Assembly: GCA_947088195.1 (NCBI GenBank)
Contig: CAMUFS010000216.1
Span: forward strand, 1-5,577
Direction of reading: 5' to 3'
Origin: an uncultured Clostridia bacterium
Lineage (GTDB): Bacteria; Bacillota; Clostridia; Lachnospirales; Lachnospiraceae
Length of the DNA stretch: 5,577 nucleotides
The position numbers and the translations under genes are program-made. Under the pieces are notes generated by a model. It made no database searches and was not told the DNA's origin. It saw only the letters and a program-made list of their open reading frames with translations. Below, piece after piece: positions 1-5,577 of the stretch (positions within the stretch are counted from its first letter, which is position 1; each line of letters starts with the position of its first letter).

Positions 1-543
1 CAGTACAATACATGGACGAAAACAGCCAATTAAAAGCGGCGAAGAAACCAATAAATGAACCGATAGCTCTATTGGCTTTTTAATACCATATTGTTCCGCA
101 ATGGCAGAAAGCAGATCTAATAATTCAATATCAGAAACTGGAATTAAGCCAGCGTTGATATATCGTATAAAGCCCTGATAGATGGTAATTTTTCGAATGA
201 AAAGCCCCAGTGCCACCCCCAACCAAACCAGCCAGATATTGTTAATAAGCAATGCTCCAACATCAGGCTCAAGACTGCCTCCCAGCGTGTTTGACGTGGA
301 CTGGTGTTGCGGCAAAGGTACAGTCTGAATCATCGCCTGATCCACTGCCTGATAGGTTTTTCCCATCAAATTAATTTCCATTCCAAAAGGGAGCAGTAAT
401 CGCAAAACCATGACAAGCCAGATATAATACTGCCATTGTCTACTTATTCTATCTTTTAAAAATCGCTTTCCCAAAAGCATCACCACAATCAACATACTAC
501 CAGAAAAAGACATAGACAGAAAGATTTTCATAACAACATTCAT
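1..543 (-). CDS. BlaR1/MecR1-type M56 membrane metallopeptidase, N-terminal part (runs off left edge)
   Basis: This is the first 181 codons of a gene that continues past the left edge without a stop. The family member would be a membrane zinc peptidase that senses beta-lactams (or another signal) and inactivates a BlaI-type repressor. Hydrophobic helices are visible at about residues 6-25, 37-54 and 98-117. The run WQYYIWLVMVLRLLLPF (37-53) and the block SSPLLIGCFRPCIVL (167-181) are hallmarks of the M56 head; the latter normally just precedes the HExxH zinc site, which would lie outside the window. The ATG at 543 is chosen because AAGGAGG lies 6 nt upstream; a second in-frame ATG four codons in lacks such a site. 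The gene has its own promoter overlaid by two BlaI-like operators, but no repressor gene precedes it. Whether it carries a C-terminal penicillin-sensor domain (true BlaR1) or is a shorter M56 protein cannot be seen. Confidence 0.88.
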   Translation of the reverse strand, partial: MNVVMKIFLSMSFSGSMLIVVMLLGKRFLKDRISRQWQYYIWLVMVLRLLLPFGMEINLMGKTYQAVDQAMIQTVPLPQHQSTSNTLGGSLEPDVGALLINNIWLVWLGVALGLFIRKITIYQGFIRYINAGLIPVSDIELLDLLSAIAEQYGIKKPIELSVHLLVSSPLLIGCFRPCIVL

Positions 544-560
544 TAGTTCCCTCCTTAATG

Positions 561-577
561 TATAACATGATGTTAAT
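561..577. promoter_or_regulatory. Operator 2: second, imperfect BlaI/MecI-like palindrome
   Basis: TATAACA-TGA-TGTTAAT repeats the left arm of operator 1 exactly. It has perfect 5-bp inner arms (TAACA/TGTTA) with mismatched outer bases. Its centre is 25 bp from that of operator 1, on the leader side of the expected transcription start and upstream of the ribosome binding site. Paired operators of this type are usual for BlaI/MecI-controlled promoters. Confidence 0.65.
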
Positions 578-584
578 GTTTAAA

Positions 585-613
585 ATATAACACAATGTTA
601 TACTTTTTGTCAA
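585..613 (-). promoter_or_regulatory. SigA-type promoter of the blaR1-like gene
   Basis: On the minus strand a perfect -35 TTGACA (613-608) is followed by a 17-nt spacer (607-591) and a -10 of TTATAT (590-585); TATATT with an 18-nt spacer is an alternative reading. Transcription would start near 578, giving a leader of about 35 nt that contains the AAGGAGG ribosome binding site. The spacer and -10 are covered by one palindrome, and a second covers the expected start region, so repression by steric block is the likely mode of control. I see no terminator between the end of the upstream DUF262 gene and this promoter, so read-through from that operon is possible. Confidence 0.8.
586..602. promoter_or_regulatory. 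Operator 1: perfect BlaI/MecI-like palindrome in the promoter
   Basis: TATAACA-CAA-TGTTATA is a perfect inverted repeat with 7-bp arms and a 3-bp centre. It lies over the spacer and -10 of the promoter for the blaR1-like gene. BlaI/MecI winged-helix repressors are known to bind short dyads of this general layout (ACA-N-TGT cores) in such promoters. Assignment to BlaI rather than another dimeric repressor rests on the M56 gene downstream and is inference. Confidence 0.7.
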
Positions 614-640
614 GCCTATTTTTCTGATAAAACCAAGCTA

Positions 641-2614
641 TCACACTATTTGAATACATCCCTCTGTATCCGAAGGCCTTCTTCCTCTCAACAAATAGCA
701 ATAGGTACGCTCTTTCGGAATTGCTATGTATTTAGATTTACAATCCGCTAATAATTTTTCTTCTTTCATAAGCCTATATTGCCAATTTTCCATATTTGCA
801 GGCTTTTTAAAATCCTCTATTATTTGATCGTAATTTTTTGAAATCAGTTGTATCACCAATTTTTTTAAATATGGCTTAAATTCCTTTAATCCTATAAAAT
901 ATTCAATTTCTCTATAGGACGAAAATAATTTTCTTTTATCTGCCTCGCCAGCATACCAATACGACCACCAATAATTATAATACTGATATTTTCCATTTAT
1001 CTCTATTGTCAGCATCGCTCGTCTAAGCTTATCAAACTCTTTATTGTTGCTATCCAACTCTTTATTAAAATATTTTTCAAGGACCGCTTGAATTTCTGCA
1101 AGTAATTCAAAATCAATCTCTTTGATACTGCTTCTATAATCTGCACATTCCAGTACAAACATAATTCTTCCCCTCAAAAGCTCATTGTCCTCCAGCTTAA
1201 ATAACAATTCTTTTTGTTCTTTTTTATAAAAAATTATTTTTGCCTTCAAGATTTCCTCTTTTACCTGCCCTCGTGCAAATGACGAAGAAAGAGCTGCTGT
1301 ATTTAGATAATTATAGATATTGTCGCATCCCTCTGCCAATTCACTGACCAGATTTATGGCACCATAATAAGTCTCTGGACTTCTTACAATATCATTTCGC
1401 TTCCCATCTACGGTAATATCTGCCCGCGACAAAATATTTCTCACAACTCTCATCCACTCTTCATACCGCTCTTGTATTATGGATTTATTTCTCAATAAAT
1501 ATTCTGTCTGTGCATAAAACAAAATCTTATGTGTATAAGAAGTATTTGTACCAAGTAAAATTTCATAAAGTAAATTTTTTTCAGGCGTATGCCTCCACAT
1601 ATTAAGCCTTAATATAGGCAGGCAATCACGATCCATCAAGTCGCAATATAATTCATAGGCATCGTAAATATAACGAAATGTATCTTCATCAATATATTTT
1701 ACAAGCTCCCGATCCGAATTGCCGTCATTCAGTCTCTTTATAACTTCAATACGTTCTGCACCTTTTAGTAATTGTCCTGTAGATAATTTTGCCATAACTA
1801 TTGTAGTTATAAAATTCATATGGGCATTGTCAACAGAATTATCTTTCCTAAAATTGCGCCATAAAAAATTCGTCCATGCACCATCTATTTTATAGGAAAA
1901 TTTATCTATTTCATTATATCCCTCCTCCCAATTTTCTTTCGCTGCTTTATCTTGAAGCTCTGCTTTAAAATTCTCAAAGGGAGTCAGCACTCTGCCACGT
2001 GCATTCATTTTTATGTACAGATCATCAGATAGTCCAAAATTTTCAAGGATTAATAAGTGAAAAATAACCATTCTCCTATTTACCAACGCATCCCAAATAG
2101 AATCGACATCCTTAAAAATTTCATGTATCGCATCTATGGTTTTGAGCATAGCTCTAATTGTAGTGTCATACTTCCATGAAATAAAAAACCATTTTGAATC
2201 CAGAATCTGCTCACTTATCACAGCAGAATCGTGAATGGAAATGGGATTATCCAAAAGAGAATTGCAAAAACGTCGAGAAGATAACCTTGTTTCGTAAGTA
2301 AATTTTTTCAATAATTCCCGATCCGAATGTTCCAGATTTGTTTCCTTTATAAAGCTATACCAATGAAGCAAAAATAAAGTAGTGAGGCGTTGTTGCCCGT
2401 CCAATGGAAGAAATATATCCTTATCTACATTTCCATATATAAAATCCAAATTAATGGTTTTATTGTTTATGATACTTTCCTTTAATGTTTTAAGAAAATT
2501 CTTACAGATTGCCAGATTTTTTGTCCTTCCTTGTGCATAATCTCTTTGAATAATTGGTATTTGCACTTTATAAGTTTGCATCAATTCATAAAATGAATAT
2601 ATATCATTGTTCAT
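641..2614 (-). CDS. DUF262 protein without HNH domain; second gene of a two-gene putative defence operon
   Basis: This is a 657-residue protein with a DUF262 head (ParB/sulfiredoxin-like fold, the nucleotide-using part of GmrSD-type systems). Visible motifs are IPIIQRDYAQGR (19-30), LDGQQRLTTLF (71-81, the DGQQR signature) and KMNARGRVLTPFENFKAEL (202-220), the family's LNxRGxxLxxxxxxKA block. From about 230 on it is a long, mostly helical region without signal peptide or membrane segment. I find no DUF1524 EH-plus-NLxLL signature, so it is probably not itself a nuclease of that type. The block WQYRLMKEEKLL near 611-622 resembles the C-terminal end of large DUF262 relatives, from memory only. 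Its ATG overlaps the upstream stop as ATGA, with GAGGTG 8 nt before it, so translation is probably coupled at fixed ratio to the HNH partner. It is likely a cytoplasmic partner or sensor subunit. Function is inferred; DUF262 identity is firm. Confidence 0.87.
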   Translation of the reverse strand: MNNDIYSFYELMQTYKVQIPIIQRDYAQGRTKNLAICKNFLKTLKESIINNKTINLDFIYGNVDKDIFLPLDGQQRLTTLFLLHWYSFIKETNLEHSDRELLKKFTYETRLSSRRFCNSLLDNPISIHDSAVISEQILDSKWFFISWKYDTTIRAMLKTIDAIHEIFKDVDSIWDALVNRRMVIFHLLILENFGLSDDLYIKMNARGRVLTPFENFKAELQDKAAKENWEEGYNEIDKFSYKIDGAWTNFLWRNFRKDNSVDNAHMNFITTIVMAKLSTGQLLKGAERIEVIKRLNDGNSDRELVKYIDEDTFRYIYDAYELYCDLMDRDCLPILRLNMWRHTPEKNLLYEILLGTNTSYTHKILFYAQTEYLLRNKSIIQERYEEWMRVVRNILSRADITVDGKRNDIVRSPETYYGAINLVSELAEGCDNIYNYLNTAALSSSFARGQVKEEILKAKIIFYKKEQKELLFKLEDNELLRGRIMFVLECADYRSSIKEIDFELLAEIQAVLEKYFNKELDSNNKEFDKLRRAMLTIEINGKYQYYNYWWSYWYAGEADKRKLFSSYREIEYFIGLKEFKPYLKKLVIQLISKNYDQIIEDFKKPANMENWQYRLMKEEKLLADCKSKYIAIPKERTYCYLLRGRRPSDTEGCIQIV

Positions 2615-4311
2615 CCTTTATTCACCTCTAAATAATTTTTCAAAACTCTTACTAAATCCTGCTCATACTTTTCCCGATCCTCTTGCGTCCAAAATGAAAC
2701 CTTTGGCGGATAATCACTGAAATATTTCAAAAAAACATTCTTTGTACATATCGGAACAAATCCTCCCGTTTTATCCCGCTCAATAATTGTTTTGCGTTTT
2801 AATGGAAATACAGCATTTTTATACCCTCTGTTAGTTTTTTGATCCAGCAAAGCCAAATTTGTAATTCCATCGACATCCTCAAATTCATTCATATATTGAT
2901 TAAAATGACCTGTAATTTCATCAAAAAGATTAGTAAACTCCTCCTCGTTTTCAAATGCTCCATCAACAAGCATTTTATCTAATCTACGAATTAACTCTGG
3001 GCCTTCTGTCATCTCCCTATCTATATAACATCTTACGTCCTTAAGCCAGTCTTTCCGATTGGTTAAAGGAACCGAATTGGAATCCTTGCGCGATGCTATA
3101 TGTTCTATATCCCATTTATTCAATTTAAAATCATCAAATGGAAAATAAGAAGCATCATGCTTATTTTGTAACATAGTTAAAATATTATATAATAACAAAA
3201 TTTCCTTTGTATTTTTATTTTCATAATCCAAATCAAATAAACTTAAATTTTTATAATGATTTTTAATCACTTCGTTAATATAAGAAATAAATTCACTTTT
3301 TCTTAAAATAGAAGATTTATCGTATAACTCTTTTACCTTTGCCGCTTTGCTTGTCAAAATAAAACCTATTTTATGATATAATTCTCGTTCGCTAAACCAT
3401 TCATGAAAACGTTGATAATACGCTTGAATTTCTTCCCAATATCGATTCATATCCTCTTCCGTTTTACCGGCCAGCTTTGCATAAAAAAAGCGAAATGTAG
3501 AATATGTATCCATATCTGCCGAATCATTCATTAAGTCAAAAATATACTCTATCCTATTATCCTCTTTTTGTTTATCACTTAAAAAATACCATAATTTATT
3601 ATTTTGAAGAGAGGTTTCCATCTTATCCCATTCATTGGCAATTTCAATCTGACGAAGTCTCATTCTATCTTTATCTTCAAAATGAAAATTCGAACTATTC
3701 AAAAATAGAGCCTTAATAAGCTCAGCATTGGTAAGACTGATTTTGCCAATATTAAGCCGTGTAAACACTGTGATTGGATTATCTTCCGTTGTTTTATACC
3801 AAATTACCTTTGTATAAAATTTTAATTTCGATCGATATTCATTTTTATCAAAGGAAGGTTCTTCTTCCTTTTTTTCAAACCACTCTTCAATCGCTTTATA
3901 CGCTTGATGTATATAAAAAAAATCTATACACATAGGATTCTCATTTTCAGGATGTTCCAAAAAGATTTTAGAATCTGCTCTTGTCTCATAATCAATAGAA
4001 AATAATTTATCACGCCGTTTCTCAACAAAATCCTGATTTAAATAATATAATATCAAATAAACCGTTGTTAATCTTTGTTGTCCATCTATTACTTCATACT
4101 CCTGATCCTTTCTATTTTTCACTACAATGGGCTGAAGGCAGTACCATGTCTTATCCTCTGTTTCCTTTATTTCTCTTGGAATAAATTCATAAATATCATT
4201 TAATAAATCTTTTACTTCTTGCTTGGTCCAACGATAGCCGCGCTGATATGCTGGTATATAAAAAGCATACTGCTGCAATTCATTTAGAGTTTTTAGTTCT
4301 ATACTATTCAT
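2611..4311 (-). CDS. DUF262-DUF1524 (HNH) protein, GmrSD/SspE/BrxU-like; first gene of the operon
   Basis: This is a 566-residue protein with both halves of the GmrSD-type architecture. The N-terminal DUF262 domain shows IPAYQRGYRW (19-28), VIDGQQRLTTVYLI (74-87) and FTRLNIGKISLTNAELIKA (183-201). The C-terminal DUF1524 domain shows WDIEHIASR (400-408, catalytic-type His404) and ITNLALLDQKTNRGYKN (483-499) followed by FPLKRKTI, the expected Asn-rich helix of the His-Me finger nuclease. The common proline after EHI is absent (EHIAS). In SspE, BrxU and GmrSD the DUF262 part uses NTP to control DNA nicking or cutting of modified or phage DNA; a similar role here is inference. The start at 4311 has AGGAG only 1 nt away and AAAGGA 9 nt away, so the latter probably serves. 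The DUF262 gene that follows overlaps by four bases. No signal peptide or membrane helix is seen. Confidence 0.9.
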   Translation of the reverse strand: MNSIELKTLNELQQYAFYIPAYQRGYRWTKQEVKDLLNDIYEFIPREIKETEDKTWYCLQPIVVKNRKDQEYEVIDGQQRLTTVYLILYYLNQDFVEKRRDKLFSIDYETRADSKIFLEHPENENPMCIDFFYIHQAYKAIEEWFEKKEEEPSFDKNEYRSKLKFYTKVIWYKTTEDNPITVFTRLNIGKISLTNAELIKALFLNSSNFHFEDKDRMRLRQIEIANEWDKMETSLQNNKLWYFLSDKQKEDNRIEYIFDLMNDSADMDTYSTFRFFYAKLAGKTEEDMNRYWEEIQAYYQRFHEWFSERELYHKIGFILTSKAAKVKELYDKSSILRKSEFISYINEVIKNHYKNLSLFDLDYENKNTKEILLLYNILTMLQNKHDASYFPFDDFKLNKWDIEHIASRKDSNSVPLTNRKDWLKDVRCYIDREMTEGPELIRRLDKMLVDGAFENEEEFTNLFDEITGHFNQYMNEFEDVDGITNLALLDQKTNRGYKNAVFPLKRKTIIERDKTGGFVPICTKNVFLKYFSDYPPKVSFWTQEDREKYEQDLVRVLKNYLEVNKG

Positions 4312-4323
4312 TCTCCTAATTCC

Positions 4324-4380
4324 TTTCCTAGTAATTTATTATGTATTATAACGAATTTCCTAGTAATTTCTTGTATTATA
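4324..4380. repeat. Imperfect direct repeat in the DUF262 operon promoter/leader
   Basis: Two copies in the same orientation lie at 4324-4350 (27 bp) and 4356-4380 (25 bp), separated by 5 bp. Both begin TTTCCTAGTAATTT and both end TGTATTATA on the plus strand; they differ by a 2-bp indel and a neighbouring base. On the transcribed strand each carries TATAATACA followed by AATTACTAGGAAA. The distal copy contains the -10 box and the likely start site; the proximal copy lies in the leader, just before the ribosome binding site. It could be a local duplication of a promoter segment or a pair of repressor sites. Confidence 0.75.
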
Positions 4381-4403
4381 CCACAAATTGGATTTGCATA
4401 CAA
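4375..4403 (-). promoter_or_regulatory. Promoter of the DUF262 operon
   Basis: On the minus strand, TTGTAT (4403-4398) and a perfect TATAAT (4380-4375) are separated by exactly 17 nt, and TGG before the -10 gives an extended -10. The expected start near 4368 leaves a leader of about 57 nt. A second TATAAT (4350-4345) in the other repeat copy has no acceptable -35 at 17-18 nt, so it is at best a weak start. The promoter lies just downstream of a terminator, which supports independent expression of the DUF262 pair. Confidence 0.75.
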
Positions 4404-4410
4404 ATAACAT

Positions 4411-4456
4411 AATAAAAAATAACGATTGCATCCCATTCAAATCTTGCAATCGTTAT
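4411..4456 (-). terminator. Rho-independent terminator of the penicillin-sensor/small-protein unit
   Basis: On the minus strand ATAACGATTGCA (4456-4445) pairs perfectly over 12 bp with TGCAATCGTTAT (4430-4419) around a 14-nt loop. It is followed at once by a T-rich tract (TTTTTATTA). It lies about 63 nt after the stop of the small gene and just before the DUF262 operon promoter. The stem is AT-rich but long. On the plus strand no immediate T-run follows, so it acts in the minus direction. The 62 nt between the small gene and the stem (4457-4519) show nothing else. Confidence 0.85.
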
Positions 4457-4519
4457 CTACATCTAATCATATCTTTCTTTTTTCTTTGGATTTCACTGGT
4501 AGTCACTTCAAAATATCCA

Positions 4520-4720
4520 TTACTCTTTTATCCCATATAGCTCATACATAGACAACATTTTTTGTAATGAGAGCTTTTCAGCCAGTAATTGATTGTATGT
4601 AACACTCTTTATCTTTCCATTTGCCTTTAACTTCTCTATTTTACTAATTGTATCAACATATCTTTCCTTAACGTTCTGATACATTCTTTCAAATGCTTCC
4701 AACCGTTCTTCTTTATCCAT
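4520..4720 (-). CDS. Small charged, probably coiled-coil protein (66 aa), unknown function
   Basis: This is a 66-residue protein, MDKEERLEAFERMY to ELYGIKE, rich in Lys, Glu and Leu and predicted by eye to be almost wholly helical, possibly a helical hairpin (breaks near KANGKIKS and at the end). It has no signal peptide, membrane segment or cysteine. The ATG at 4720 is preferred because AAGGAG lies 9 nt upstream; a longer reading from TTG at 4744 would place that ribosome binding site inside the coding sequence. It lies 59 nt after the penicillin-binding-domain gene and before the shared terminator, so it is probably co-transcribed. I recall similar short proteins in Lachnospiraceae genomes, but know no function and cannot verify this here. 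Confidence 0.75.
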   Translation of the reverse strand: MDKEERLEAFERMYQNVKERYVDTISKIEKLKANGKIKSVTYNQLLAEKLSLQKMLSMYELYGIKE

Positions 4721-4729
4721 AAACAAATT

Positions 4730-4735
4730 CTCCTT
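4730..4735 (-). promoter_or_regulatory. Ribosome binding site deciding the start of the small gene
   Basis: AAGGAG on the minus strand, 9 nt before the ATG at 4720. It sets the start at MDKEERL rather than at the in-frame TTG eight codons upstream. A weak dyad (TTCCAAT/ATTGGAA, 4739-4745 and 4757-4763, 11-nt loop) sits immediately 5' of it. Confidence 0.7.
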
Positions 4736-4779
4736 AAATTCCAATTATATTCTTGTATTGGAAAAATCCCATCTAAGAG

Positions 4780-5577
4780 TTATTGGTCATAATAATCCAA
4801 CACAATTTGAATTGCAATTTCCTTGGCCAACAAGCTAGATACATTCCTATTGTCTGTCCTTCCAAGATGTACACAAAAATATATATTTCCTTTTGTTCCT
4901 TCTGCAAATCCTGTAAACCATGCATCAACTACAACGCCTTCTGCTTTTCCCATACCTGTCTTTCCATAGATGCAAATATCCGCCCTATCTTGCTCTGACA
5001 CCAGCATAACCTGTTTCAATTCATTTCGTGTAGCTTCTGAATACTCTGAATTTTCACCAAAGATACGCTCCATTACCTCCGCCTGTTCTTTGGGGGAAAT
5101 CAGCAAAGATGACTCAATCCAGAATCCTGTTAAAGCTCGATTATTATTGTTTGTATTTAACCTCCCCTCCCAATCAGAAATATCACAATTACCATACGAA
5201 AGTCTATCTAGTTCCTTTTGCATAACATCCTGTCCAATATCATCTATCACTTGTCTATAATACCATACGCAGGAAGTGCGGAATGCCTCCTTAAAATCAA
5301 TATCTTTATTCCAATCTTCATTCCAGAATACTTCACCGCTCCATGTCCTAGCAGAATCCTCTAACATAATAACTCCATTTTCCAGAGCAATTAAGGAAGA
5401 AATAATCTTAAATGTAGAACATGGCGATCTCCGGGCTAATGCCATCTCACTATTATACATTGTATATCGCCTATTAGAAGCATCATATATCACTGCTTCT
5501 CCCTGTAACCCATTAAAATATTCTGACCAGTCTATATCTACTAGTTCTGGCTCCATTGGCATACTCTCAGTAAAATC
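4780..5577 (-). CDS. Penicillin-recognising C-terminal domain: BlaR1 sensor domain or class D beta-lactamase (5' end missing)
   Basis: The reading frame is open to the right edge, with DFTES before the first visible Met at 5562, so the true start lies outside. Numbering from that Met, all class D/BlaR1 marks are present: STFK (49-52, acylated Ser and carboxylatable Lys), SCV (97-99), YGN (123-125), FW and the SLLISPKEQ block (147-160), KTG (201-203) and WFTGF (215-219). The domain acylates with beta-lactams outside the cell. It is either the sensor half of a BlaR1 transducer with an M56 membrane part upstream, or a secreted/lipoprotein class D (OXA-like) hydrolase. The linker-like start (MEPELVDIDWSEYFNG) makes me lean to BlaR1, about 60:40, but no signal peptide or membrane helix can be seen to settle it. 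The domain is complete and ends in YYDQ-stop. Confidence 0.88.
   Translation of the reverse strand, partial: DFTESMPMEPELVDIDWSEYFNGLQGEAVIYDASNRRYTMYNSEMALARRSPCSTFKIISSLIALENGVIMLEDSARTWSGEVFWNEDWNKDIDFKEAFRTSCVWYYRQVIDDIGQDVMQKELDRLSYGNCDISDWEGRLNTNNNNRALTGFWIESSLLISPKEQAEVMERIFGENSEYSEATRNELKQVMLVSEQDRADICIYGKTGMGKAEGVVVDAWFTGFAEGTKGNIYFCVHLGRTDNRNVSSLLAKEIAIQIVLDYYDQ

Noticed and set aside
614..640. Terminator after the DUF262 operon
   Set aside because: Only a 4-bp GATA/TATC pairing is visible; the CAAGC motifs are in the same orientation and cannot pair.
3504..3716. 70-codon plus-strand reading frame inside the first DUF262 gene
   Set aside because: It is fully antisense to a gene with clear family motifs, has no ribosome binding site or recognisable motif, and is explained by low stop density opposite coding DNA.
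4345..4350. Second promoter on the inner TATAAT of the direct repeat
   Set aside because: No acceptable -35 at 17 or 18 nt and no extended -10; it is retained only as part of the repeat.
4502..4521. Tiny frame MDILK overlapping the small gene's stop
   Set aside because: Five codons only, with no ribosome binding site; chance.
4721..4744. Eight-codon N-terminal extension of the small protein from a TTG start
   Set aside because: The only good ribosome binding site (AAGGAG, 4735-4730) would lie inside this extension and serves the ATG at 4720.
4783..5260. Two plus-strand reading frames (71 and 96 codons) opposite the penicillin-binding domain
   Set aside because: They are antisense shadows of a conserved domain; their Ser/Cys-rich compositions are typical of reverse-frame translation.
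1..5577. One BlaR1 gene interrupted by insertion of the DUF262 pair
   Set aside because: On the minus strand the C-terminal domain comes before the N-terminal head, the wrong order for a split gene. Two separate genes are required.

Overview
The window looks like chromosomal DNA of a low-GC Gram-positive bacterium, most likely a clostridial (Lachnospiraceae-type) Firmicute. This is inferred from the AT-rich sequence, strong AAGGAGG-type ribosome binding sites, consensus SigA-like promoters (TTGACA/TATAAT) and BlaR1-type proteins with clostridial wording. I cannot name the species. Every gene I can support is on the minus strand, so the text below reads from high to low coordinates.

Right part (5577-4411): the C-terminal part of a penicillin-recognising protein of the class D beta-lactamase / BlaR1 sensor-domain family enters from the right edge with its 5' end missing. 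A 66-residue charged helical protein follows. A well-formed intrinsic terminator (12-bp perfect stem plus U-run) closes this unit.

Middle (4403-641): a new promoter (TTGTAT-17 bp-TATAAT, extended -10) sits on an imperfect direct repeat and drives a two-gene operon joined by an ATGA overlap. Both products are DUF262 proteins with intact DGQQR motifs. The first (566 aa) also carries a DUF1524 HNH-nuclease domain and is GmrSD/SspE/BrxU-like. The second (657 aa) has the DUF262 head but a long C-terminal region with no recognisable HNH motif. The DNA here is clearly more AT-rich than the left flank, which fits an acquired cassette. The best inference is a two-component anti-phage or foreign-DNA restriction module.

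Left part (613-1): a strong promoter overlaid by two palindromes of the BlaI/MecI operator type drives a BlaR1-like M56 membrane metallopeptidase. Its first 181 codons are visible before it leaves the window. No blaI gene lies between this promoter and the DUF262 operon.

Overall, a candidate defence operon lies between two genes of the beta-lactam sensing/resistance type. No tRNA, rRNA, CRISPR array, transposase, attachment site or origin was recognised. The longest stretch without a gene is 4312-4519, which holds the terminator and the operon promoter.
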